Assembly: GCF_024704385.1 (NCBI RefSeq)
Contig: NZ_JAJDFX010000002.1
Span: 3,472,001-3,536,000, forward strand
Reading direction: 5' to 3'
Source of the DNA: Cellulomonas sp. P24
GTDB lineage: Bacteria > Actinomycetota > Actinomycetes > Actinomycetales > Cellulomonadaceae
Length of the DNA: 64,000 nt
The notes below the pieces were generated by a model, which saw only the letters and a program-made list of their open reading frames with translations, searched no databases and was not told the origin of the DNA. The position numbers and the translations under genes are program-made. Positions 41,903 through 51,400 of the stretch are shown piece after piece. Every line of letters starts with the position of its first letter. The first letter of the stretch is position 1.

Positions 41903-43791
41903 GATGGTGCCGCCGACCCCTGGTTCTCCCTCCATAGGGAGTCACGGTATCCCGTGTCGCGCTCGAGGAGCTCCGCGTGGGTGCCGCGCGCCTGGACGGC
42001 GCCGTCGGAGAGGACGATCACCTCGTCGGCGGCGTCGAGCGGGGTCAGGCGGTGGGTGACGACGACGACACCTCGGGCCGTGCCGGTGGACGCCGCCCCG
42101 TCGGTCGGGCCGCCGCGGAACGACCCACCCAGGAGGTCGCGCACGAGGGCGTCGGCCGTCTCGGCGTCGAGGTGCTCCGCCGGCTCGTCGACGAGAAGGA
42201 CCTCGGCGGGGGACACGAGGGCGCGGGCGAGGAGCAGCCGTCGCCGCTCACCACCCGACACGTTCAGCGCGTCGGGTCCGAGGAGCGTCTCGACGCCGTC
42301 GGGCAGGGCGTCGAGCCAGTCGCCGAGACCTGCGCGGCGCAGCGCGGCGCGGGCCTCGTCGGGGGTCGTGGCGCCGTTGGCGACGCGGAGGTTCTCGAGC
42401 ACGGTGGTCTCGAAGACGTGCGCGTCCTCCGCGGTCAGCACGACGGACCGGGCGACGTCCTCGCTCGACCGCGACGCGATCGCCACCCCGTCGGCGAGGA
42501 GCGAACCCGCGTGCGCGGGGAGCAGGCCCGCGAGCGTCAGGAGCAGCGTCGTCTTCCCGGTGCCGCTGGGCCCGACGATCGCGATCGACCGACCCGGGCG
42601 CACGTCGAGGTCGAGCCCCGTGACGACGGAAGGACGACCGGGCCAGCCGCAGGCGAGATCGCGGGCGACCAGCCCGCCGCGTTCCGTGGTCGGCGTCGTC
42701 TGCCCGGTTGTCGTCTGCCCGCTTGTCGTCTGCCCGGTCGCCGCCTGACCTGTGACGTCGGTGGCGACTGCCGCCGGGGTCGCTGTCGCGTTCGAGGGCT
42801 GACCCGGGTCGACGGCGTCGAGGAGGGCGATCACCCGCTCCGCGGCGAGCCGCGAGCGGAGCACCTGGACCGCGGCGGCCGGCAGCAGCGACGTCGCCTC
42901 GAAGGCGGCGAGCGGCGTGAGGACCACGACGGCGAGCTCGACCGGGGTGAGGGCGCCTCGGCCGACGGCGGGGATGCCGAGGAGCAGAGCCGCCACGACG
43001 GCGGCGCCGACGGCCAGGGTGCCCAGCGCCGCGGAGATCGCTGCAGGGCGCGCGCCGGTGTCGGTCGCTGCGGCCAGGCGGCGGTCGGCCTCCCGGAGCG
43101 CGTCGAGGTGCTCGGCCAGTCGACCGGAGACCGCGAGCTGGCCGGGGTCGTCGAGGATCGACAGGGCCGTCGCGGTCATGTCGGCACGTGACTGCGCGGC
43201 CAGGGCCTCGCTCCGGCGCGCCGCCCGGGCGGCCAGCACGGGTGCGACGACACCGGCGACGAGGAGGCAGACCGCGAGACTGATCCCGGCGGCGGGCAGG
43301 AACGCCCCCATCGCGAGCACGGTGCCGAGCCCGAGCACGCCGGCGACGCCCGCGGGCAGCAGACCGCGCACGACGACGTCCCCGACCGCGTCGACGTCGG
43401 CGCCGACCCGGGCGAGCAGGTCACCGCGGCGCAGGCCGACGAGGGACTCGGTGCGCCCGGCCGACAGGCGCGCGTACAACGTCTCGCGGAGCTGGGCCAT
43501 GCCGCGCAGGGCGAGGTCGTGGGACGTGAGGCGCTCGGCGTACCGGAAGACGCCACGCCCGATGCCGAAGGCACGCACGGCGACCGTCGCGATGGACAGC
43601 TGGAGCACGGGTGGCATCTGCGAGGCCCGCGCGATGAGCCACGCGGACACCGCGGCGAGGGCCACCGCGCTGCCGAGCGCGAGGACGCCGAGCAGGACGG
43701 ACAGCACGACCGTACGCGGGGACAGCTCGAGCAGGGCGATCGCACGGCGGAGGGGGTCCTGCGCGCGCGTGCGCGTGGCGGTGGTGCTCAT
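41899..43791 (-). CDS. cydC: Thiol reductant ABC exporter subunit CydC
   Basis: 630-residue half-transporter (six membrane helices plus ATPase). With CydD it exports glutathione/cysteine-type thiols or moves heme needed for cytochrome bd assembly. The membrane domain is at about 25-330 (ALGSAVALAAVSAWLIARASQMPPVL is typical of CydC). Walker A GPSGTGKTT is near 404, signature NVSGGERRRLLLARAL near 505, Walker B VLLVDEP near 525. Between the domains (about 346-368) is an unusual Thr/Gln/Gly repeat linker coded by 15-bp repeats. The start overlaps cydD (ATGA) and the stop overlaps the kinase. Confidence 0.94.
   Translation of the reverse strand: MSTTATRTRAQDPLRRAIALLELSPRTVVLSVLLGVLALGSAVALAAVSAWLIARASQMPPVLQLSIATVAVRAFGIGRGVFRYAERLTSHDLALRGMAQLRETLYARLSAGRTESLVGLRRGDLLARVGADVDAVGDVVVRGLLPAGVAGVLGLGTVLAMGAFLPAAGISLAVCLLVAGVVAPVLAARAARRSEALAAQSRADMTATALSILDDPGQLAVSGRLAEHLDALREADRRLAAATDTGARPAAISAALGTLAVGAAVVAALLLGIPAVGRGALTPVELAVVVLTPLAAFEATSLLPAAAVQVLRSRLAAERVIALLDAVDPGQPSNATATPAAVATDVTGQAATGQTTSGQTTTGQTTPTTERGGLVARDLACGWPGRPSVVTGLDLDVRPGRSIAIVGPSGTGKTTLLLTLAGLLPAHAGSLLADGVAIASRSSEDVARSVVLTAEDAHVFETTVLENLRVANGATTPDEARAALRRAGLGDWLDALPDGVETLLGPDALNVSGGERRRLLLARALVSPAEVLLVDEPAEHLDAETADALVRDLLGGSFRGGPTDGAASTGTARGVVVVTHRLTPLDAADEVIVLSDGAVQARGTHAELLERDTGYRDSLWRENQGSAAPS
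42695..42754 (-). repeat. 15-bp tandem repeats coding the CydC interdomain linker
   Basis: On the plus strand the unit GTCGTCTGCCCGGTT occurs at 42695, 42710 (GCTT end) and 42725 (GGTC end), followed by a degenerate copy at 42740. It encodes TGQTT-type pentapeptides between the membrane and ATPase domains. Confidence 0.8.
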
Positions 43792-45488
43792 GCCGGGACC
43801 TCCGACCCGAGGCTCGGGACGGCCGCGCTGCGGACCTCGACGACGCTGTCCGCGACCGCGAGGAGCGAGGCGCGGTGCGCGACGACGAGCACGGTCCTGC
43901 CGTCGGCGCGCAGGGAGCGCAGGGTGTCGAGCACGACCCGCTCACCCGAGGCGTCGAGGTGCGCGGTCGGCTCGTCGAGGATCACGAGCGCGGCCGTGGA
44001 GAGCATCGCGCGGGTCAGCGCGACGCGTTGCCGCTGCCCGACGCTGAGCCCGACCCCACCCTGTCCCACCGGGGTCTGCCAGCCGTGCGGGAGCGAGGCG
44101 ACCACCGTGTCGAGGCCCGTTGCCGCGGCCGCGCGTGCCACGGCGTCGTCGTCGGCACCGGGACCGACCACCTCGCGCAGCGTGCCGGGTTCGAGCACCG
44201 GTCGTTGCGGCACCCAGGCGACCTGGGACCAGAACGACGGGGGGTCGATGTCCGCGAGATCGATCGTCGCCGCACCGGGCGCGGTGATCGTGACGCGTCC
44301 GAGGTCGGGCCGGACCAGGCCGAGCAGGACGTCGACGGTGGTGGTCTTCCCGGCGCCGCTCGGGCCGGTGAGCGCCGTGACCCGTCCGGGCGTGATCACG
44401 AGGTCGAGGTCGGCCGGGGCGAGGACGTCACGACCGGGCGCCCGCACGGCGACGCCGTCGAGGGCGAGCGTGCTCCGGTGCAGATCGGGGCAGGGCATCG
44501 TCCCGCGCTCCGGGGTCGGCGTCTCGAGGACCGCGAAGGCCTGGTCGGCTGCCGCGATGCCGTCGGTGGAGGCGTGGAACTGGGCGCCGACCTGACGCAG
44601 GGGCAGGTACACCTCGGGAGCCAGCACGAGGACGGCGATCCCGGTGACGAGCCCGATGTCGCCGTAGACCAGACGTAGACCGATCCCGACGGCCACCAGG
44701 GCGACCGAGAGCGTCGTCAGGAGCTCGAGGACCATCCCGGAGAGGAAGGCGATCCGGAGGGTGCCCATCGTCGCGCGCCGGTGGGCGTCGCCGAGCTCGC
44801 GCACCCGTGCGACGGGTCCCCGTTCACGTCCGAGGGCGCGCAGCGTCGAGAGCCCGGCGAGGAGGTCGAGGACCTGCGAGCCGAGACGTTGCATGACCCG
44901 CAGCCCGCGGGCGGACCGTCCTTCGGTGAGCCGGCCGACGAGCACCATGAAGAGCGGGATGAGTGGCAGCGTCCCGGCGATGATCAGGGCGGAGACCCAG
45001 TCCTGCGTGAGGACGACGACCAGGGTCGCCGGGGTGACCGTGACGGCGAGGACGAGCTGGGGCAGGTAGCGGACGAAGTACGGCTCGAGCGCGTCGAGAC
45101 CGCGCGTGGCGAGGGTCACGACCCGGGGGCCGTCGCCCTCGGCGAGCCATCGTGGGCCGAGCGCCGCAGCCTTCGCGACGACCTGCTCGCGGAGCTCGGC
45201 GATCGTGCGTGCGGCTGCGCGGTGCGCGAAGCGCTCCTGGGTCCACGTCACGAGCGTGCGCGCGAGCACGACGACGGCGAGCCACCCGATGAGCACGCCG
45301 ACGTGGGGGACGTCGAGGCTTCCCCCGAGCGTGGCGCCGTCGTGCACGGCGAGGCCGAGGGCGTGGGCGAGGAGCATGGCCTGGGCCACGACGAGCGCGG
45401 CTCCTGCGGCACCCAGGGCGGCGGTCAGGGCGATGTAGCCCCGGGCCGACCGGGCGTGCCGCAGGAGCCTCGGGTCAAGAGGCTTCAC
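43788..45488 (-). CDS. cydD: Thiol reductant ABC exporter subunit CydD
   Basis: 566-residue partner of CydC: six membrane helices at about 18-300, then the ATPase domain. Walker A is GPSGAGKTT near 367, the signature is GLSVGQRQRVALTRAML near 472 (LSVGQ rather than LSGGQ), Walker B LVILDEP, H-loop VVAHR. GFEP-type coupling region and the PRWLAEGDGPRVVTLATRGLDAL block are typical of CydD. GTG start lies 13 bp after cydB. Needed for assembly of cytochrome bd. Confidence 0.94.
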   Translation of the reverse strand: MKPLDPRLLRHARSARGYIALTAALGAAGAALVVAQAMLLAHALGLAVHDGATLGGSLDVPHVGVLIGWLAVVVLARTLVTWTQERFAHRAAARTIAELREQVVAKAAALGPRWLAEGDGPRVVTLATRGLDALEPYFVRYLPQLVLAVTVTPATLVVVLTQDWVSALIIAGTLPLIPLFMVLVGRLTEGRSARGLRVMQRLGSQVLDLLAGLSTLRALGRERGPVARVRELGDAHRRATMGTLRIAFLSGMVLELLTTLSVALVAVGIGLRLVYGDIGLVTGIAVLVLAPEVYLPLRQVGAQFHASTDGIAAADQAFAVLETPTPERGTMPCPDLHRSTLALDGVAVRAPGRDVLAPADLDLVITPGRVTALTGPSGAGKTTTVDVLLGLVRPDLGRVTITAPGAATIDLADIDPPSFWSQVAWVPQRPVLEPGTLREVVGPGADDDAVARAAAATGLDTVVASLPHGWQTPVGQGGVGLSVGQRQRVALTRAMLSTAALVILDEPTAHLDASGERVVLDTLRSLRADGRTVLVVAHRASLLAVADSVVEVRSAAVPSLGSEVPA

Positions 45489-45501
45489 GCGTGCGAGCGT
45501 C

Positions 45502-46530
45502 TCACGCGCTCGTGTGCTCGAACGTCAGGCCGGTGTGCTCGGGGATGCTCGTCGTGCTGATGCGCTTGCGGAACACCCAGTAGGTCCACCCCTGGTAGAG
45601 GAGCACGACCGGGGTGAGGATCACGGCGACCCAGGTCATCACCGTGAGCGTGTAGCTCGACGACGAGGCGTTCGTCACGGTGAGCGAGTTCGCGGTGTCG
45701 AAGGCCGGCATGACGTTCGGGTAGAGCGAGCCGAAGATCAGGACGACGGCCCCGACGATCGCGACGGCGGACAGGATGAAGGCCCAGCCCTCGCGGCGCA
45801 GCCGCGTCGCGACCACGACCCCGACGAGTGCAACGGCGGCGAGGACCACCGCGGCCCACGTCCAGGTGTTCCGTGAGTAGGCGACCTGGGCCCAGACCGC
45901 GAACGCTCCGGCGACGACGACCGTGACCATCGACAGCTTCGCGGCGAGGGCGCCGGCACGTTCCCGGAGGTCGCCGTCCGTCTTGAGCGCGAGGTAGATG
46001 GCTCCGTGGGTGAGGAAGATCATCAGCGTCGTCGCACCGCCCAGCAGGGCGAACGGGTTGAGGAGCGCGAAGAACCCGCCGACGTACTGGTGCGCCTTGT
46101 CGAGCTCGACGCCGCGCACGAGGTTGCCGAACGCGACGCCCCAGAGGATCGAGGGGACCCAGGACCCGATGATGATCCCGAGGTCGGCGCGGCCACGCCA
46201 GGCCGCGTCGTTGATCTTGCCGCGCCACTCGAACGAGACGATCCGCATGATCAGCGCCAGCAGGATCAGCAGCAGGGCCAGGTAGAAGCCGGAGAAGAGG
46301 GTGGCGTACCACTCCGGGAAGGCCGCGAACGTGGCGCCACCTGCGGTGAGCAGCCACACCTCGTTGCCGTCCCAGACCGGGCCGATGGTGTTGATGAGGA
46401 CACGACGTTCGGTGTCCTTGCGACCCAGGATCGGCAGCAGCATGCCGACTCCGAAGTCGAAGCCCTCGAGGACGAGGTAACCGGTCCAGAGGACCGCGAT
46501 CAGCAGAAACCAGACGGTGGACAGCTCCAT
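45502..46530 (-). CDS. cydB: Cytochrome bd ubiquinol/menaquinol oxidase subunit II
   Basis: 342 residues and about nine membrane helices. It opens MELSTVWFLLIAVLWTGYLVLEGFDFGVGMLLP, where the LEGFDFGVG block is the CydB signature. WDGNEVWLLTAGGATFAAFPEWYATLFSGFYLALLL is the second conserved region. It pairs with CydA around the hemes; in actinobacteria the donor is menaquinol. ATG at 46530 has GGGAGAGG 3-4 nt upstream, and the gap to cydA is 13 bp. Confidence 0.97.
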   Translation of the reverse strand: MELSTVWFLLIAVLWTGYLVLEGFDFGVGMLLPILGRKDTERRVLINTIGPVWDGNEVWLLTAGGATFAAFPEWYATLFSGFYLALLLILLALIMRIVSFEWRGKINDAAWRGRADLGIIIGSWVPSILWGVAFGNLVRGVELDKAHQYVGGFFALLNPFALLGGATTLMIFLTHGAIYLALKTDGDLRERAGALAAKLSMVTVVVAGAFAVWAQVAYSRNTWTWAAVVLAAVALVGVVVATRLRREGWAFILSAVAIVGAVVLIFGSLYPNVMPAFDTANSLTVTNASSSSYTLTVMTWVAVILTPVVLLYQGWTYWVFRKRISTTSIPEHTGLTFEHTSA

Positions 46531-46543
46531 GACCTCTCCCGGC

Positions 46544-48001
46544 TCAGTAGGCGAACGACAGCGGCCGGTCGGCGGCGTCTGGGTTGTCGGGGTTGTCAGG
46601 GCTGACGTCCTTCTCGGAGTCCGCGACGCCCTCGATCGCGTACCGGTGGATGAGCTTGTACCAGACGACGGCGAGCGCCGCGTAGAGCAGGGTGAACGCG
46701 ACCATCGAGATGATGATCTCGGCCGGGGTGACGACGGTGGACACCCCGCGTGAGGTCAGGAGCCACACGCCGTCGATGCCGGTCGGGTTCGGGGCGACGA
46801 TCCAGGGCTGCCGCCCCATCTCGGTGAAGACCCAGCCGAGCGACGACGCGAGGAACGGGGTCGGGATCGCCCAGACGGCGAGCCGGGCGAACCAGCGTGA
46901 GGTCGGGAAGCGCCCCTTGCGCATGAGCCAGAGCGCTGCGAGGGACAGAGCCGCGCTCCCGATTCCGAGCCCGATCATCAGCCGGAACGACCAGTAGGTG
47001 ACGACAAGGTTCGGCTTGTAGTCCTGGCCGGTGCCGTACTTCTGCTCGTAGCTCTTCTGGAGGTTGTCGACGCCCTCGAGGCGGCTGTTGAAGTCACCCG
47101 ACGCGAGGAACGACGTCAGACCCGGGATCTGGATCACGTGGTTGACGCCGGCGCAGTCGTTGGTGAGGTCGCCGATGGCCAGGATCGAGAAGCTGGCACC
47201 GTCCGTGGTCTCGCAGAGTGCCTCGGCGGACGCCATCTTCATGGGCTGCTGCTTGAACATCAGCTTGGCCTGCTGGTCGCCGGTGACGAAGAGGCCGACG
47301 CCGCCGACCAGCATCACGATCACGCCGAGCATCACCGCCGGTCGGTAGAGGCCGGCGAGCTCGAGCTTCTTGCCGCGGGCCGCGCGGACCATGAGCCAGG
47401 CGGCGATGCCGGCGACGAAGGTGCCTGCGGTGAGCAGAGCGGCGGTGATCGTGTGCGGGAACGCTGCGAGGAGGGTCGGGTTGCGCAGCACGGCGCCGAT
47501 GTCGGTCATCTGCGCGCGACCGTTCACGAGCTCGGCGCCGACGGGGTGCTGCATCCAGGAGTTCGCGGCGAGGATGAAGTACGCGGACAGGTTGGTCGCG
47601 AACGCGACGAGCCAGATGGTCGCGAGGTGGATCTTCTTGGGCAGCTTGTCCCAACCGAAGATCCACAGCCCCAGGAACGTCGACTCGATGAAGAACGCGG
47701 CGAGCGCCTCCATCGCGAGCGGCGCGCCGAAGACGTCGCCGACGAACCGGGAGTACTCGCTCCAGTTCATCCCGAACTGGAACTCCTGGACGATCCCGGT
47801 GGCGACACCGATCGCGAAGTTGATCAGGAACAGCTTCCCGAAGAACTTCGTGAGACGGAGCCAGCGCTCGTCCCCGGTGCGGTACCAGATCGTCTGCATG
47901 ATGGCGATCAGCGGTGAGAGGCCGATCGTGAGCGGGACGAAGATGAAGTGGTAGACGGTGGTGATACCGAACTGCCAACGGGCCAGGTCGAGGGCTTCCA
48001 C
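46544..48001 (-). CDS. cydA: Cytochrome bd ubiquinol/menaquinol oxidase subunit I
   Basis: 485-residue CydA carrying hemes b558, b595 and d; it reduces O2 to water with high affinity and no proton pumping. H18 in TTVYHFIFVPLTIGLS and the His of AFPHTITAALL are heme ligands. The Met of FTEMGRQPWIV corresponds to Met393 of E. coli. The loop between helices 6 and 7 is short, the short Q-loop type usual in actinobacteria. GTG at 48001 is preceded by CCGGAGACCTGA, a good ribosome binding site. First gene of cydABDC-kinase; the promoter region has DosR-box-like elements. Confidence 0.97.
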   Translation of the reverse strand: MEALDLARWQFGITTVYHFIFVPLTIGLSPLIAIMQTIWYRTGDERWLRLTKFFGKLFLINFAIGVATGIVQEFQFGMNWSEYSRFVGDVFGAPLAMEALAAFFIESTFLGLWIFGWDKLPKKIHLATIWLVAFATNLSAYFILAANSWMQHPVGAELVNGRAQMTDIGAVLRNPTLLAAFPHTITAALLTAGTFVAGIAAWLMVRAARGKKLELAGLYRPAVMLGVIVMLVGGVGLFVTGDQQAKLMFKQQPMKMASAEALCETTDGASFSILAIGDLTNDCAGVNHVIQIPGLTSFLASGDFNSRLEGVDNLQKSYEQKYGTGQDYKPNLVVTYWSFRLMIGLGIGSAALSLAALWLMRKGRFPTSRWFARLAVWAIPTPFLASSLGWVFTEMGRQPWIVAPNPTGIDGVWLLTSRGVSTVVTPAEIIISMVAFTLLYAALAVVWYKLIHRYAIEGVADSEKDVSPDNPDNPDAADRPLSFAY

Positions 48002-48047
48002 TCAGGTCTCCGGAGGGGTGTGACGATCGGGGCGGTGGGCATGGACG

Positions 48048-48053
48048 AGCATT
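48048..48053 (-). promoter_or_regulatory. Candidate -10 element of cydA
   Basis: On the minus strand AATGCT (48053 to 48048) would place transcription start near 48041. The expected -35 position (48076-48071, ACCCTA) is poor and overlaps the proximal DosR-box-like element, as expected for an activator-dependent promoter. Confidence 0.4.
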
Positions 48054-48073
48054 GCGCAGCGCCTCGAACCTAG

Positions 48074-48110
48074 GGTGTGAAGGTCCTGTGCGCACTAGGA
48101 CGAAGGTCCC
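48074..48110 (-). promoter_or_regulatory. Two DosR/DevR-box-like elements upstream of cydA
   Basis: On the minus strand GGGACCTTCGTCCT (48110-48097) is a 14-mer with the half-site layout GGGAC-N4-GTCCY. It matches the core of the DosR consensus GGGACTWWAGTCCC at 11 of 14 positions. A weaker copy AGGACCTTCACACC (48087-48074) follows 23 bp downstream with the same CTTC spacer. Tandem boxes about two helical turns apart, with the proximal one at -35, are typical of DevR-activated promoters. A DevR-like regulator with the same recognition residues is encoded at 39416. Confidence 0.55.
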
Positions 48111-48185
48111 TGATTCTGACGTCGCGTCGTTTCGTTTGACACGGGCGCGGGCCGTGCCGTCCGTCGCTCGGAACGGACCCTGTGC

Positions 48186-48191
48186 GATACT
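48186..48191 (+). promoter_or_regulatory. Extended -10 promoter of rne (TGC-GATACT)
   Basis: GATACT with TG one base upstream (extended -10). The -35 (GTCGCT) is weak. The mRNA would have a leader of about 240 nt before the GTG, room for the leader-mediated autoregulation known for RNase E in other bacteria. Confidence 0.45.
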
Positions 48192-48436
48192 GAGCACGGC
48201 AATCAGGTGGCCACACCGCCCGGTTGCCACGAACGTGCTCGCCGCACCAGTGCGTCGCGCTCGCCAGGCGCCGCCGGCACCCAGCAAGAGGGTGAACGGC
48301 TGGCGATGGCGCCGGCCCACGTGTGCAGCCCGCCGCAACTGACGACTTCCGTCGCCGCGCGACAGCGCAGGCGACGACCGACCGCCCGTGGGACCGAGAT
48401 GTGTGGACGGTGCCTCGGGCATCCAGGAGTACCCGA

Positions 48437-51400
48437 GTGACACTCGAGAACAGCCCCGCCAGCGAGTCAGTGAACGACGCTCCCCAGCCGGTGACCAAGC
48501 CCGCCCGGCGTCGTGCCGTGCGTTCCACGGCACCCGCTGGTGCGCCCGTCGTGATCGACTCGGCCCCGGTCGCGGTGGACGCCCCCGCCGCCCAGGCTGA
48601 CGCCGCCGAGCAGGCCTCCGACGCCGGTCCCGCACCGAAGCGCTCGACCCGCAGTCGGCGCGCCGTGCGCGTGACCGCAAGCGCCCCTGCCAGCGCGAGC
48701 GCGACGGTCGACACGTCGACGACGGCCGAGGTCGTGGCCGAGAGCGTCCCGGCGGCGGATGCCGAGCAGCCGCCGAGCGCGGCGACGAAGCGGCGCGCTC
48801 GTTCCCGCACGGCACCGACGACGGTCGAGCCCGGCGCAGACGCACCGAAGACGCGATCGCGTCGGCGGGCGACGGCTCCCGTGGTTGCCGAGGTCGAGCC
48901 CGTCGCCCCCGACGAGGACGGCGTGGTCGAGGCGATCGACGAGGTCGAGGACGCCGAGCAGACCGAGGAGGTCCTGCCGGTCGAGCAGGTTCTGCCGGTC
49001 GAGACGGACGCGCCGCGTCGCCCGACCACGACCTTGCTGTTCCAGGCGCCGGACCCGACCGCGGCACGCCCGCGTCGGCGGCGTGCGTCGACCCCGGCGG
49101 GAAGCCCGGAGGCCGTCTCCGAGGCTGCCAGCGCGGTGCACGCCGAGCTCGCCGTCATCGCGGCAGCGCTCCCGGCCCCGGAGGCCGGCGCGGCCGAGCC
49201 CACGACGGAGCCCTCCTCGGACGAGTCCACCGTCGCCGCGGGCAGCGGACGCGCGCGGCGCTCACGTCGCGGTGGGCGTCGTACACCGGACGAGTCGACC
49301 GTGGTCGAGTCCGTCGTGACCGAGCCCGAGCCCGAGGACGACGAGAGCGAGCCGGACCTCGCCGAGACCGTCGAGGACGCGGAGACGGGCGACGGCGCAC
49401 CGCGTCGTCGGCGCCGTCGCGGAGGCCGCGGTCGGCGCGGTCGCGCCTCCGGCGAGGGTGACGACGGCCAGAACCAGGGCGACGACGACGCCGCGACCGA
49501 GGATGACGAGTCGCCCGAGGGTGAGTCGTCCGAGGCCGTGGACGGCGAGGCCGGCGAGACCGGTGACGACGAGACCACGACCGGGAGCAGCCGTCGTCGT
49601 CGTCGGCGCCGTCGCAGCGGACGGGGTGGCGAGGGTGACGTCGAGCCGACGGGCGGCGGTTCCGCCGGGTCCGCGCGCGGGCGTCAGGCACGTCCGGCCA
49701 GCGACGAGGTCACCGCGCTGCGCGGCTCCACGCGCCTCGAGGCCAAGCGTCAGCGTCGCCGTGAGGGTCGCGACGCCGGTCGTCGTCGCACGATCGTCAC
49801 CGAGTCCGAGTTCCTGGCCCGGCGTGAGTCGGTGGACCGGAGCATGGTCGTCCGTGAGGTGAACGGTCTGACGCAGATCGCGGTGCTCGAGGACGGCGTG
49901 CTCGTCGAGCACTACATCTCCAGCCAGTCGCAGGCGTCGATGGCCGGCAACGTGTACCTCGGGCGCGTGCAGAACGTGCTGCCGAGCATGGAGGCGGCGT
50001 TTGTCGACGTCGGCAAGGGGCGCAACGCGGTCCTCTACGCCGGCGAGGTCAACTGGGACGCCGCGGGCATGGAGGGGCAGCCGCGCCGGATCGAGCAGGC
50101 GCTGAAGTCGGGCGACTCGGTTCTCGTGCAGGTCACGAAGGACCCGATCGGCCACAAGGGTGCCCGTCTGACGTCCCAGGTGACGCTGGCCGGCCGCTAC
50201 CTGGTGTACGTGCCGGGCGGCGGGATGACCGGGATCTCCCGCAAGCTCCCGGAGCCGGAGCGTGCGCGGCTGAAGAAGCTGCTCCGCGAGATCGTGCCGG
50301 ACTCCGCCGGCGTGATCGTCCGCACCGCAGCCGAGGGCGCGAGCGAGGACGAGCTGCGCGCCGACATCGACAGGCTGCAGTCGCAGTGGGCCGCGATCGA
50401 GAAGAAGGCGAAGTCGGCGTCCGCCCCGGCGCTGCTGCAGGGCGAGCCCGACCTGGCGATCCGGGTGGTCCGCGACATCTTCAACGACGACTTCCGCTCG
50501 CTCGTGGTCCAGGGCGACCAGGCATGGGAGACGGTCTCCGGCTACATCGGCGCGATGGCGCCCGATCTCGCGGCGAAGGTGAGCCGGTGGACCGGGACGG
50601 GCGACGTGTTCGCGGAGCACCGCGTGGACGAGCAGCTCTCCAAGGCTCTCGGACGCAAGGTCTGGCTGCCGTCCGGTGGGTCGCTCGTGATCGACAAGAC
50701 CGAGGCGATGACGGTCATCGACGTCAACACGGGGAAGTTCGTGGGCTCGGGCGGCACGCTCGAGGAGACCGTCACACGGAACAACCTCGAGGCTGCCGAG
50801 GAGATCGTGCGTCAGCTCCGGCTGCGCGACGTCGGCGGGATCATCGTCATCGACTTCATCGACATGGTGCTCGAGTCGAACCGCGACCTCGTGCTGCGGC
50901 GTCTGGTCGAGTGCCTCGGCCGTGACCGCACCAAGCACCAGGTCGCCGAGGTCACCTCGCTCGGCCTGGTCCAGATGACACGCAAGAGGGTGGGCCAGGG
51001 GCTCGCGGAGGCGTTCGGGGACACCGTCCCGGGGCAGGAGACCACCGGCGGGCGGTCCGAGGCGACACCGGAGACCGGCGGCGAGACCTCCGGTGACGGT
51101 CGGCGGCCCCGGCGCAAGCGCGGGAGCAGCAAGGAGGGCGGCGCCGCGAGCGACACCGTCGCGACCGTCGTCCCGGTGCTCCCGGAGGCCCGTGAGGCGG
51201 TCAAGGCCACGCTGGCGACGATCGCCGCCGCGGCCGCGCACGCCCACGAGCACGCTCACGACGAGGCGCCGCACGGCACCGACGCGACGGGCACGGAGGC
51301 GAGCAGCACCGAGGCGACCGGCACGGGACCGGTGAGCAGCGAGGCGCCGGCCGGCGAGACCACCGAGTCCGTCGCCTCGGAGAGCAGCACGCCCGTCGAC

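Larger units (their letters stand above)
48002..48436. other. Divergent regulatory region between cydA and rne
   Basis: 435 bp without a supportable gene. The left part (48002-48110) holds the cydA ribosome binding site, a -10 candidate and two DosR-box-like elements. The right part (48130-48436) holds the rne promoter and a leader of about 240 nt. A TGTGAA at 48076-48081 looks like half a Rex site but lacks the matching TTCACA half. TTGACA at 48136 has no -10 at a usable distance. Confidence 0.7.

Noticed and set aside
48076-48096. Rex operator upstream of cydA
   Set aside because: Only one half (TGTGAA) is present; the following sequence reads TGTGCGCA rather than TTCACA, so the two-fold site is not there. 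The DosR-like layout fits better.
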